Shown here in pieces: positions 16,501-23,786 of a stretch of 37,948 bases of DNA. The stretch lies in contig JBBSOW010000022.1 of assembly GCA_038259365.1 (NCBI GenBank), forward strand, positions 1 through 37,948, written 5' to 3'. Below the pieces are notes generated by a model, which searched no databases, had not been told where the DNA came from, and worked only from the letters and a program-made list of their open reading frames with translations. Every line of letters begins with the position of its first letter. Within the stretch, counting starts at the first letter, position 1. The translations under genes and the position numbers were made by a program. This DNA is from JBBSOW01 sp038259365. Lineage in GTDB: Bacteria > Actinomycetota > Actinomycetes > Propionibacteriales > Propionibacteriaceae.

Positions 16501-17137
16501 CCCCGGCCTCCGCCGGTGCGGACGCGCGGCCCTGGGCGAAGGGATTCGGGATGTCGGAGTGCTGCGAGGAGGCCGTCGCGTCCAGTTCCGCCGATGCGGA
16601 CTCGGGCTCGGAGGCAACGGGCTCGGAGGCAACGGGCTCGGAGGCAACGGGCTCGGAGGCGTGGGTTTCGAAGGCGTGGGTTTTGGAGGCATGGGTTTCG
16701 GACGCAACCGGCTCCGCGACGGGGGCCGCTGGCGCGCTCGATTCGACCTCGATCTTCGCCTCCGCCGGGGCCTGGGCCCGCGTCACCCGCTTGCGCGCCG
16801 GGCGACGGGGAGCCTGCTTAGCGGCGGGCTCGTCGGACGGTTCGGGCACGCTCGACGCGCTCTGCTCTTGGGGTTCTGCGGCAGCCGTGGGGGGCGCCGC
16901 GGGAGGGGCGGGCGCGTGGGCCGGCGGGCCGGCGGGGCGGCTGGCGCTGCGGCGGCGGGCTCGGGGGGCCTTGGGGGGCGCCTGGCTGGGGTCCGCGGCG
17001 TCGCCGTGTTCGGTGGGGGCCTGCTCCACGGGAGTGTCCTGCTCGGTCGCTGTCCGCTCGGCCTGCGAGGTCTGATCTGCCGGTGAGACCCGCTGGGGGT
17101 CGGTGACCTGCTCGGCGTCTGGATGCTGGTCTGACAT
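13511..17137 (-). CDS. rne: ribonuclease E/G family protein, large form
   Basis: A 1208-residue RNase E/G endoribonuclease, which starts mRNA decay and processes rRNA. The catalytic core is at about 525-940: MIIRQAEGLAQLAVIEDG (from M532) leads into an S1-like domain, with catalytic Asp D829 in DVNTGK and D873 in DFIDM. The zinc-link pair is C931/C934 in CECCDARGY. The N-terminal arm of about 520 residues is disordered: Pro/Ala/Glu-rich, then a Ser-Asp repeat, then Arg-rich blocks. The C-terminal arm is built of QNQGG repeats and Lys/Ser-Gly runs. Such arms usually bind RNA and degradosome partners. The ATG at 17137 is chosen for the strong AAAAGGAG site; the open frame upstream is unlikely to be translated. 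Confidence 0.95.
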   Translation of the reverse strand: MSDQHPDAEQVTDPQRVSPADQTSQAERTATEQDTPVEQAPTEHGDAADPSQAPPKAPRARRRSASRPAGPPAHAPAPPAAPPTAAAEPQEQSASSVPEPSDEPAAKQAPRRPARKRVTRAQAPAEAKIEVESSAPAAPVAEPVASETHASKTHAFETHASEPVASEPVASEPVASEPESASAELDATASSQHSDIPNPFAQGRASAPAEAGEEHKPARSRRRPTKRISDPFAAPEAVPAERKTETTQPDWASEEESGGDESTTQESTPAQTSQRQSTQGQSPNDSDSTPSSDSDSHSSDSSDPDSSDSDSNDSDSSDSDSNDSDSSDSDSNDSDSRDSDADDSDDPNRRRRRRRGGRRRRRGGDAENSSSGDDSEESSDDTDQSEASSGGGRRRGGRQSEARPDQSDSGSSDGSKSSNEDNSDEAAESNTGPSSEGENGESTSSRRRRRRRRRGEDDSASSEDDPADVVTRVREPRNRRKASDEVTGIEGSTRMEAKRQRRRDGRTASRRRSPILSESEFLSRRESVDRRMIIRQAEGLAQLAVIEDGALVEHYVDRDSAASLIGNVYLGRVQNVLPSMEAAFIDIGRGRNAVLYAGEVDWDSFGVGGKSRQVEKVLKSGQTILVQVTKDPVGAKGARLTNHVSIPGRYIVYAPNGHLSGISRKLPENERRRLKDILGGLVDDSASFIVRTAAEGATEDELVRDVNRLKAQWEAIEKKIKIGQSPQQLYSEPDLTVRIVRDLFTEDFSELIISGNGGGNDAYDTVDAYVAHVAPHLKERMTRWDGADGDVFSAHRLNEQIAKALERKVFLPSGGSLVIDRTEAMTVVDVNTGKFTGSGGNLEATVTSNNLEAAEEVVRQLRLRDIGGIIVVDFIDMVLPSNRELLLRRLVECLGRDRTRHQVAEVTSLGLVQLTRKKIGTGLAEAFTEPCECCDARGYQTFDMPVDSQDQADGGQRSSRGGRRGGGGGGGGNRGGNQNSGNQNQGSQNQGSQDQGGQNQGNQNQGGQNQGGQDQGKQGPPKPGDHRTSRSNGAASGSEQSVDIAAADNTDVVTTSESEGGPEAKPSQGKSKSGKSKAGKSKSGKSSSGKSKSKSGKTKSEPALSEQAPSEQAQFEPAQPEEMQPAEIQPAEMQPGEAQAEAKQPAEATPIESRAPKSRPTRSRRGSRASADSGESAAAPVDDSPATTADDSPATTADNSRVTAAEGS
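14091..14195. repeat. rne: 15-bp repeat inside rne (Gln-Asn-Gln-Gly type)
   Basis: Seven units of 15 bp starting at 14091, 14106, 14121, 14136, 14151, 14166 and 14181 (consensus CCCTGGTTTTGGCCG on the plus strand). On the coding strand each unit gives a five-residue repeat such as GGQNQ. Keeps the reading frame, so copy number can change without breaking the gene. Confidence 0.9.
16141..16230. repeat. rne: 30-bp repeat inside rne (Ser-Asp tract)
   Basis: Three 30-bp units start at 16141, 16171 and 16201, the last with small changes. They encode the ten-residue repeat SDSNDSDSSD on the minus strand, part of a longer acidic Ser/Asp tract in the N-terminal arm. Confidence 0.9.
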
Positions 17138-17320
17138 GGTGCTCCTTTTCGAAGCGCTGGGCGCTCCGCGAAACCTGCGGGATCCCCCGGGGGCGATCCT
17201 GCAGAAAGCTTGCGGTCGATCGACTGCGCGGCGAGACCTCCCCCGCGGTCGCCATCGGCGTCGCGGTGAGGAAATCAACGAGCATTGGGCGAGCTGACAC
17301 CTCGGCCCTGCGCATCGACG

Positions 17321-17341
17321 TGAGACACCGGTGGCGTCTCA
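17321..17341 (-). other. compact hairpin upstream of rne
   Basis: TGAGACACC, GGT, GGCGTCTCA: nine pairs (one mismatch on the plus strand that becomes a wobble on the minus strand) with a 3-base loop. No T-run on the minus strand, so it could be a leader structure of rne or a weak terminator for the DUF2344 gene. Confidence 0.5.
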
Positions 17342-17363
17342 ACCTGAGGCCATCATCCCACAT

Positions 17364-17404
17364 CTGATCAGTCATCGCACGCGAGCTGATCAGTCATCGC
17401 ACGC
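17364..17404. repeat. 19-bp direct repeat, spaced 3 bases
   Basis: CTGATCAGTCATCGCACGC occurs exactly twice (17364-17382 and 17386-17404) with GAG between. Each copy contains the palindrome CTGATCAG. It lies between the DUF2344 stop and the rne start, so it may be a pair of regulator sites or a chance duplication. Confidence 0.85.
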
Positions 17405-17456
17405 CAGCGCCTCAATCGGCGCCGTCGCCAGACCTCGCTCGCGGTTCGGTGGTGAA

Positions 17457-18188
17457 CTATTCCGGGATCGGCTCGGCCAGCGGGTCCTCGATGCGATTTC
17501 CCGACAGAATCCCTTGCTCGGCGCGCAGCAACAACCGGACCGACGGGTCGAACTCGGGCACCAAGGACTGCATGGCCTGCAACACGTCATCGGGTCGGAC
17601 GAGCGGGGCCAGGTGGCGGGTCACCAGCTCGAGCGTCTCGGGCCCGGCCTCGTCCGCCCCGGCCAGCACCCTGAGCTCCACCACCGCGCCCCGAGCGTCG
17701 AAGGTGCGGATTCCGTTCTTGGTCATCCGCTCGACGTCGACGCTCTCGGCGGCCAGGAACTTCTCCACCGCCTCCCGGATCCGCTCCCGCTGCGAGGCCA
17801 CCAGATCGATCCGCCAGCGCGATCCCGTCAGCCGATCCGCCAGCGCCCCGCGGGTCGCCACCACCACCTCTAAGACGTCCAGGCCCGGCGGCAATGCGTT
17901 GTCGATGGCCCCCCGCACGAGTTCGGGGTCACAGTGCGCGGACAGCCCGATCTCCAGGTACTCGGCCTCGGTGGCCGCGCCCGTCGGCGAGGCGTTGGCG
18001 TAGGAGATCCGCGGGTGCGGTGAGAACCCCGAGGTATAGGCCATCGGGATGTCGGCCCGGCGAAGCGACCGCTCGAACGCCCGCGAGAAGTCGCGGTGGC
18101 TGGTGAACCGCGCCCGGCCGCGCTTGGCGTAGCGCAGCCGCAGCCTTTGAACGGGGGGAGCCTGCTGAACTGGTTGTCGACGGACCAT
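17457..18188 (-). CDS. DUF2344 / TIGR03936 radical-SAM-linked protein
   Basis: A 243-residue protein of the family named as linked to radical SAM proteins. Signature stretches are LRLRYAKRGRARFTSHRDFSRAFERSLRRADIPMAYTSGFSPHPRISYA and the following ASPTGAATEAEYLEIGL. The family is found next to TIGR03960 radical SAM proteins, sometimes fused to them, and often near rne, exactly as here. A role in RNA or tRNA modification has been suggested from context; none is established. Ends in SRWRIDLVA... and an acidic tail. It follows the PRC-barrel gene by 9 bases, so they are probably co-transcribed. Confidence 0.9.
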   Translation of the reverse strand: MVRRQPVQQAPPVQRLRLRYAKRGRARFTSHRDFSRAFERSLRRADIPMAYTSGFSPHPRISYANASPTGAATEAEYLEIGLSAHCDPELVRGAIDNALPPGLDVLEVVVATRGALADRLTGSRWRIDLVASQRERIREAVEKFLAAESVDVERMTKNGIRTFDARGAVVELRVLAGADEAGPETLELVTRHLAPLVRPDDVLQAMQSLVPEFDPSVRLLLRAEQGILSGNRIEDPLAEPIPE

Positions 18189-18197
18189 ACCGGGCGC

Positions 18198-18557
18198 CTA
18201 GCGCCGGCCGAGCCGCCGCTCGCCGCCGGAGCCCCGCTCGTAGGTCATGCCGTAGTGGGCGTAGACGTCGGGCTCCGCCGCGGCCTCCAAGACACCGTCG
18301 GTATCGAAGGAGGGGGCGTCGCGGGCGAGCTTCTTGTCGACCGTCACCTTCACGTGCTTGGGCGTCACGACCGCGCCGACGATAGGCACCATGACGAGCT
18401 TCCCGCCGCTCACCAGGCCACCGACCTTGACGGTCGCGAACGTCGGAGCCTCGGTGGCGGTGTCAAAGTAGACCGCCTCGAGGTTGCCGATCTTGCCGCC
18501 CTGAGGATCGACCACCGGCATGCCTGCCCAGTCCCTGATGTCTTCTGCCGGAATCAT
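18198..18557 (-). CDS. PRC-barrel domain protein
   Basis: A 119-residue protein. Residues about 1-75 form a PRC-barrel (MIPAEDIRDWAGMPVVDPQGGKIGNLEAVYFD...VPIVGAVVTPKHVKV), a small beta-barrel found in photosynthetic reaction centres, RimM and many stand-alone actinobacterial proteins. The rest is a short charged tail. The function is not known. The ATG at 18557 has an AGGAAGG-type ribosome site. It sits between the radical SAM gene and its DUF2344 partner, which usually adjoin. Confidence 0.85.
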   Translation of the reverse strand: MIPAEDIRDWAGMPVVDPQGGKIGNLEAVYFDTATEAPTFATVKVGGLVSGGKLVMVPIVGAVVTPKHVKVTVDKKLARDAPSFDTDGVLEAAAEPDVYAHYGMTYERGSGGERRLGRR

Positions 18558-18601
18558 GGCTTTCCTTCCTCGCCCGCAATGTCGTGTCCAAACATAGCGC
18601 C

Positions 18602-20581
18602 CTACGCCTGCAGCAGGGGCTGAGCGACGGTGACGATCGGCAGCAGCGATTTTCCGGTGGGGCCGATCTGGATGTCGGTGTTCATGTCCGGGCAGACGCC
18701 GCAGTCGTAGCACGGCGTCCAGCGGCAATCCTCGACCTCCTCGGCGTTGAGCGCGGCCTCCCAGTCCTCCCACAGCCAGTCCTTGTCCAGCCCGGAATCG
18801 AGGTGATCCCAGGAGAACACCTCGTCTCGGCCACGTTCACGCGTCGTGTACCAGTCGATGTCGACGCCGGTGCCCTCGAGCCCGCGCTCGGTGGCCGAGA
18901 TCCACCCGTCGTAGGAGAAGTGTTCGCTCCACCCGTCGAAGCGGGCGCCGTCTCGCCACGCGGTCTCGATGACCCGGCCGACGCGCCGGTCCCCGCGGCT
19001 CAACAGGCCCTCGATGATGCCCGGCTTGCCGTCGTGGTAGCGCATCCCGATGGCCTTGCCGTACTGGCGATCCGAGCGGATCGCGTCCTTCAGCTTGCCC
19101 AGGCGGGCGTCGGTGCCCTCGTGATCGAGCTGGGCCGCCCACTGGAAGGGGGTGTGCGGCTTGGGCACGAAGCCGCCGATGCTGACGGTGCAACGGATGT
19201 CGCCGCGCCCGCTGACCTCGCGCCCGGTGGCGATGACCCGCTTGGCCAGGTCGGCGATCTGGAGCACGTCCTCGTCGGTCTCGGTCGGAAGTCCACACAT
19301 GAAGTAGAGCTTCACCTGGCGCCAGCCGTTGGCGAAGGCGGTGGCGACGGTGCGGATGAGGTCCTCCTCGTCCACCATCTTGTTGATCACCTTGCGCATC
19401 CGCTCCGAGCCGCCCTCGGGCGCGAACGTGAGCCCAGAGCGTCGGCCGTTGCGCGACAGCTCGTTGGCGAGCGTGATGTTGAACGCGTCGACGCGGGTGC
19501 TGGGCAGCGAGAGCGAGACGTTCGTCCCCTCGTAGCGGTCCGCCAGCTGGGTGGCCACCTCGCCGATCTCGGAGTGATCGGCGCTGGAGAGCGAGAGCAG
19601 CCCGACCTCCTCGAGGCCGGTCGCCTCGATGCCGCCCTGCACCATCGCGCCGATGGTCTCGATGCTGCGCTCGCGGACCGGCCGGGTGATCATCCCGGCC
19701 TGGCAGAACCGGCAACCGCGGGTGCAGCCGCGAAAGATCTCCACCGAGTAACGCTCGTGCACGGTCTCGGCCAGCGGCACGAGCGGCTTCTTCGGATAGG
19801 GCCAGGCGTCCAGATCCATCAGCGTGTGCTTGCGGATCCTCCCCGGCACGCCCTCGCGGTTGGGCACGATCTCGGCGATGCCGCCGTCCGCGCGGTAGGT
19901 GACGTCGTAGAACTTCGGCACGTACACCCCGCCGCCGGCGGCCAGGCGCCGGAGCAGACCGTCGCGGCCGCCGGGGCGGTCTTCGGCCTTCCACTCGCGG
20001 ATGACCTCGGAGATCTTCAGCGTGATCTCCTCGCCGTCGCCCAGCACGGCGCAGTCGACGAAGTCGGCGATCGGCTCGGGGTTGAAGGCGGCGTGGCCGC
20101 CGGCGATGACAAGCGGATCGCCTTCGCGTCGCTCGGCGGCGTGCAGGGGCATCCGCGCCAGGTCGATGGCGTTGAGCAGGTTGGTGTAGCCGAGTTCGGT
20201 GGCGAAGCTGACGCCGAGCACGTCGAAGGCGCCGACGGGGCGGTGGGCGTCGAGGGTGAACTGGGGGATGTCGTGCTCGCGCATCAACGCCTCGAGATCG
20301 GCCCACACCGCGTAGGTGCGCTCGGCGAGGATCCAATGGCGCTCGTTCAACACCTCATACAAGATGGCGACGCCCTGGTTGGGCTGGCCCACCTCGTAGG
20401 CGTCGGGGTACATCAGGGCCCAGCGGACCTCGACGTCGTCCCAATTCTTGATGACGCTGTTGAGCTCGCCCCCGACGTACTGGATTGGCTTGTTCACCCG
20501 GGTGAGCAGCGGTTCCAGCCGGGAGAAGACCCCCGGCATGGGGTCGGCGGTCTCTCGCTTGTCCGTATCGGTGGCAGCCAT
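18602..20581 (-). CDS. TIGR03960 family B12-binding/radical SAM protein
   Basis: A 659-residue radical SAM protein. The N-terminal 230 residues resemble a cobalamin-binding-like domain (YEVGQPNQGVAILYEVLNER...). The radical SAM cluster motif is C286-x3-C290-x2-C293 (RGCTRGCRFCQAG), followed by ERSIETI and the LPSTRVDAF and FAPEGGSERMRKVINK blocks of the barrel. The C-terminus has an extra cysteine group (CRWTPCYDCGVC), possibly a second iron-sulphur site. The substrate is unknown; a pairing with DUF2344 is the rule in this family. The start ATG has GAGGG six bases upstream. First gene of the three-gene set. Confidence 0.93.
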   Translation of the reverse strand: MAATDTDKRETADPMPGVFSRLEPLLTRVNKPIQYVGGELNSVIKNWDDVEVRWALMYPDAYEVGQPNQGVAILYEVLNERHWILAERTYAVWADLEALMREHDIPQFTLDAHRPVGAFDVLGVSFATELGYTNLLNAIDLARMPLHAAERREGDPLVIAGGHAAFNPEPIADFVDCAVLGDGEEITLKISEVIREWKAEDRPGGRDGLLRRLAAGGGVYVPKFYDVTYRADGGIAEIVPNREGVPGRIRKHTLMDLDAWPYPKKPLVPLAETVHERYSVEIFRGCTRGCRFCQAGMITRPVRERSIETIGAMVQGGIEATGLEEVGLLSLSSADHSEIGEVATQLADRYEGTNVSLSLPSTRVDAFNITLANELSRNGRRSGLTFAPEGGSERMRKVINKMVDEEDLIRTVATAFANGWRQVKLYFMCGLPTETDEDVLQIADLAKRVIATGREVSGRGDIRCTVSIGGFVPKPHTPFQWAAQLDHEGTDARLGKLKDAIRSDRQYGKAIGMRYHDGKPGIIEGLLSRGDRRVGRVIETAWRDGARFDGWSEHFSYDGWISATERGLEGTGVDIDWYTTRERGRDEVFSWDHLDSGLDKDWLWEDWEAALNAEEVEDCRWTPCYDCGVCPDMNTDIQIGPTGKSLLPIVTVAQPLLQA

Positions 20582-20626
20582 AAGGCCCTCAGGTTACCCG
20601 GTGGGAAAGCGTCAGCGTGGGCTCGG

Positions 20627-21115
20627 CTAAGACTTGCGCTTCTTGTCTCCCGATGGGATCTCCTTGTTCTTGTCCGGGTTGCGCAGCAGATTGCCGAACG
20701 CCGGCAGCAGCAGCGCGGGGATGAGGAACAGCCACCAACCGAGCTCGGTCGTGAGGAAAAGTATGATGGCCAGCCCCCACGACACCCCCATGACGGTGCC
20801 CATGATCGCCTGCGGGCTGAGATCCCACTTGCCCTCGGACCTGGCCAGCTCACGCCCCGTCGAGCCGACGGGCGCGCCGAGCGGGGTCGGCAGCAGCGGC
20901 GCTCCGGTGGAAACGACCCTCGCCGGGTGCGGGGCGGGCAGATCCTCGAACAGCGGCGCCACATCCGCCAGCGTTCGGGCCTGCAGGGCGCTCGTCATGC
21001 GCTCGTCGAACTCCCCCGTGGTGAGTCTGCCCTCGGCCATGTGCGCCTGGAGGCACTGGACGGCGTCGTCGCGTTCGGCGTCGCCGATGCGCGGGCTTGG
21101 AGAGGGTTGATTCAC
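20627..21115 (-). CDS. DUF1707 domain membrane protein
   Basis: A 162-residue protein. A DUF1707 domain at about 10-60 (RIGDAERDDAVQCLQAHMAEGRLTTGEFDERMTSAL...LFEDLP) is followed by a Pro-rich linker and two membrane segments (TVMGVSWGLAIILFLTT and WWLFLIPALLLPAF), ending in a lysine-rich tail. DUF1707 proteins are widespread in actinobacteria; some are cell-envelope or stress related, but no role is known here. I place the start at GTG 21115, because a CATAAT box lies six bases upstream and there is no good ribosome site. The longer frame to 21190 is less likely. Confidence 0.85.
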   Translation of the reverse strand: MNQPSPSPRIGDAERDDAVQCLQAHMAEGRLTTGEFDERMTSALQARTLADVAPLFEDLPAPHPARVVSTGAPLLPTPLGAPVGSTGRELARSEGKWDLSPQAIMGTVMGVSWGLAIILFLTTELGWWLFLIPALLLPAFGNLLRNPDKNKEIPSGDKKRKS

Positions 21116-21150
21116 GCCCCCATTATGCGCCAGCGAAGACCGGCGCTGGC
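21116..21150 (-). promoter_or_regulatory. leaderless-type promoter and dyad of the DUF1707 gene
   Basis: CATAAT at 21127-21122 (five of six to the -10 consensus) ends six bases before the GTG start, typical of leaderless transcripts. Directly upstream, GCCAGCG (21129-21135) and CGCTGGC (21144-21150) form a perfect 7-bp dyad that would overlap RNA polymerase binding. It is a plausible operator between divergent genes. Confidence 0.5.
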
Positions 21151-21256
21151 GGGCTGCCACAGAATCGTTGTTATCGGCTACTAGGGGCACTGTCTACTTC
21201 CCGAGTGGCCCATGCTTAGCTGAAGATCCACCTCATCGTTGAACCGGAAGGACCTC

Positions 21257-22837
21257 GTGTCCCTCGATCCACCCTCGCAATTCTCACGACGCACCCTTGT
21301 CCAGGCCGGTCTCGGACTCGGCGCCGTAGCCGCGCTTTCCGCCTGCGGCGGCTCGCCCGCGGGCAGCCAACCGCTTCCCACCGACGCGCGCGTCGGCGCG
21401 GCGGTCAGCGGTGGTGTCCTGCGGATCGCCCGTCCCCCCGCGTCTCGCGCCGAAACCCTCGACCCCGCCTCTGGGCTTTCGGCCTACGAATATCTGGGCG
21501 CGCTGTACAACCGCATCACCCGGATCGGCTGGGACGGTGCGGTGATCCCCGACCTGGCCGAATCCTGGGAATCCTCCAGCGATGCGAGACGCTGGAGGTT
21601 CACGCTGCGCGACGGCGTCACGTTCCACGACGGTCACGTCCTGACCGCCGAGGACGCCGCCTTTTCTTTGCGCCGGATCCTCGATCCGGCCGTGGCCTCT
21701 CCGCAGGCCGGGGTGTTCGAACCGTTGATCGAACCGTCGAGCATCACCGCCCCCGACGCGCGTACCCTCCAGATCGACCTCTTGAGCCCCAACGCCGAAT
21801 TCCCCAGTCTGCTGGCGGCCTACCAGTGCTACATCATCAAGGCCGGGTCCGGTGATTCGGTCGCCACGGCGGGAATCGGTACCGGCCCCTTCCGGCTGGT
21901 CTCCTTCAAGGCGGCCGGCCAAGGCGAGGTGGCGGCCTACCCCGATCACTTCGCCGGGCCCCCGACCCTGGCCGGCATTGAGTTCTTCTCGATTTCCGAC
22001 CAACAGGCCCGCACCAACGCCCTGCTGGCGGGCCAGGTGGACTTGTTGAGCCAGACCAACCTCGACTTCGTCACCGCACGGGTCGTCAACGCCTCGCCGA
22101 AGACCACGATCGCCCGGGTCAAGAACGGCCAGTGGTACACGATCCCGATGCTCACCAGCATCGATCCCTTCAACACCTCCCGCCTGCGCCAAGCCATGAA
22201 GCACGCCTACGACCCGCAGGCCATGGTGGACACCGCCATCCAAGGCACCGGGACCCCGGGCCTGGATAATCCGGTGCCGCCCAGCGATCCCTACTGGGTG
22301 CAGACCGAGCTGAGTCGCAGCCCGGAGAAGGCGGAGCAGATCCTGCGCGATCTCGGTCGGGAGGATTTCCGGATCGACCTCTACACCTCCGCCTACGACG
22401 CCGTCCTCACCCCGATGGCCCTGGCCTACCGAAGCTCCGTCGCCAGGGCTGGCATCGATATCGGCGTCACCACCGCGTCAGCGGATTCCTACTTCACCGA
22501 CATCTGGATGCAAAAGCCGATGATGACCACCTACTGGTACACCGGCCGGCCCGTCGACCAGCTGCTGAACCAGATCTTCCGCTCGGGGTCCTCCTACAAC
22601 GAGACCGCCTGGGACGATAAGCGGTTCGATCAACTCCTCGATTCGGCGCGAGCCGAGACCAACGCGGATCGGCGCCGCGCCATCTACCAGGACGCCCAGC
22701 AGTACATCGTCGACAACTCCGGCTCCATCACGCCGTTCTTCGCCGACCGCCTCGTCGGCATCTCGAAGGATGTCGTCAACTACCGGGAGCGCGGATTCGA
22801 GTTCGACTATCTCGGAATCGGGTTGAGCCAACCGTGA
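21257..22837 (+). CDS. peptide-binding protein, SBP family 5, Tat-lipoprotein
   Basis: A 526-residue solute-binding protein of the peptide family. Start GTG at 21257 has GGAAGGA just upstream; a TTG at 21239 is the alternative. The N-terminus has a twin-arginine stretch (FSRRTLVQAG), a hydrophobic run and a lipobox LSAC with Cys at residue 31, so it appears Tat-exported and lipidated. Family features are LAESWESSSDARRWRFTLRDGVTFHDG and GIGTGPFRLVSF. First gene of a plus-strand operon with permeases, ATPase and a hydrolase; the 4-base GTGA overlap couples it to the next gene. Confidence 0.92.
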   Translation: MSLDPPSQFSRRTLVQAGLGLGAVAALSACGGSPAGSQPLPTDARVGAAVSGGVLRIARPPASRAETLDPASGLSAYEYLGALYNRITRIGWDGAVIPDLAESWESSSDARRWRFTLRDGVTFHDGHVLTAEDAAFSLRRILDPAVASPQAGVFEPLIEPSSITAPDARTLQIDLLSPNAEFPSLLAAYQCYIIKAGSGDSVATAGIGTGPFRLVSFKAAGQGEVAAYPDHFAGPPTLAGIEFFSISDQQARTNALLAGQVDLLSQTNLDFVTARVVNASPKTTIARVKNGQWYTIPMLTSIDPFNTSRLRQAMKHAYDPQAMVDTAIQGTGTPGLDNPVPPSDPYWVQTELSRSPEKAEQILRDLGREDFRIDLYTSAYDAVLTPMALAYRSSVARAGIDIGVTTASADSYFTDIWMQKPMMTTYWYTGRPVDQLLNQIFRSGSSYNETAWDDKRFDQLLDSARAETNADRRRAIYQDAQQYIVDNSGSITPFFADRLVGISKDVVNYRERGFEFDYLGIGLSQP

Positions 22838-23784
22838 TCGGCTTCATCTCTCGCCGGCTGGGCGCGATGCTGCTCACCATCGTCTTGTCGTCTCTGCTGG
22901 TCTTCTTCGCCCTGCAAGCCCTCCCCGGTGACGTGGCCACCCAGGTCCTCGGCCAAAACGCCACCGCGGAGGCGGTCGCGGCTCTCCGCGAAAAGTTGGA
23001 CCTCAATCAGCCCGCCTGGCAGCGTTACCTGAACTGGGTCGGGCAGGCGGTGCAAGGAGACTTCGGCGAATCGACGGCCTCAGGCGACGCCGTCGGCGCG
23101 TTGCTCTGGCAGCACCTGCGCAACACGCTGCTCATCGCCGGCCTCGCCGTCGTGATCGGCATCGTCGCTTCGCTCGTCCTCGGCATCGTGGCCGGAATCC
23201 GCCGCGACAAGTTCGCCGACCATCTCATTTCCGGCGGCAGCCTCGTGGCCATGAGCGTTCCGGAATTTGTGACGGCCACCCTGCTGGTGCTCGTGTTCGC
23301 CATCGCCGTCCCGATCTTTCCCGCGGTGGTCCTGAGCGATGCCGACACGAGCATGGCCAGCCTGCTGCCGAGCATCTGGTTGCCGGCGGCGACCCTGGCG
23401 ATCGCGTTGTCGGCCTACATCGTCCGGATGGCCCGCGCGGGAGTGATCGACGTGATGAACAGCGAATTCGTTTCGGCGGCGCGGCTGCGGGGGCTCACCA
23501 AGTCTCAGGTGCTGTTCCGCCACGCCTTGCCGAGCGCCCTGCTGCCGACGGTGAACGTGATCGCGCTGAACATCGCCTGGCTGATCGGTGGGGTCGTGGT
23601 CGTGGAAGCGGTCTTCAACTACCCCGGGGTCGGCAAGCTCATGTTGGACGCCGTCTACGACCGCGATCTACCGGTGCTGCAGGCCATCGCCGTGTTGAGC
23701 GCGGTGGTCTACGCGCTGACCAACCTGGCCGCTGACCTGGCCGCGATGGCACTCAACCCACGACTACGTACCGGGGGTCGGTAA
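22834..23784 (+). CDS. ABC transporter permease (OppB/DppB type)
   Basis: A 316-residue permease beginning MIGFISRRLGAMLLTIVLSSLLVFF with LPGD, as in DppB. The EAA loop is at SAARLRGLTKSQVLFRHALPSALLP, and it ends AAMALNPRLRTGG. The GTG start lies within the previous stop (GTGA at 22834-22837). It pairs with the following permease to form the membrane channel. Confidence 0.93.
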   Translation: MIGFISRRLGAMLLTIVLSSLLVFFALQALPGDVATQVLGQNATAEAVAALREKLDLNQPAWQRYLNWVGQAVQGDFGESTASGDAVGALLWQHLRNTLLIAGLAVVIGIVASLVLGIVAGIRRDKFADHLISGGSLVAMSVPEFVTATLLVLVFAIAVPIFPAVVLSDADTSMASLLPSIWLPAATLAIALSAYIVRMARAGVIDVMNSEFVSAARLRGLTKSQVLFRHALPSALLPTVNVIALNIAWLIGGVVVVEAVFNYPGVGKLMLDAVYDRDLPVLQAIAVLSAVVYALTNLAADLAAMALNPRLRTGGR

Positions 23785-23786
23785 CC

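Larger units (their letters stand above)
17138..17456. other. 319-base gap upstream of rne
   Basis: No gene is supported here. It holds the rne ribosome site, a 9-bp hairpin at 17321-17341 and a 22-base-period direct repeat at 17364-17404. A possible TTGAGA -35 overlaps the hairpin. Long structured leaders upstream of RNase E genes often serve autoregulation in other bacteria, which is only an analogy here. Confidence 0.6.

Noticed and set aside
18584..21184. 866-residue plus-strand frame opposite the radical SAM and DUF1707 genes
   Set aside because: Opposite strand has intact motifs (CxxxCxxC and others); the plus frame reads as low-complexity shadow.
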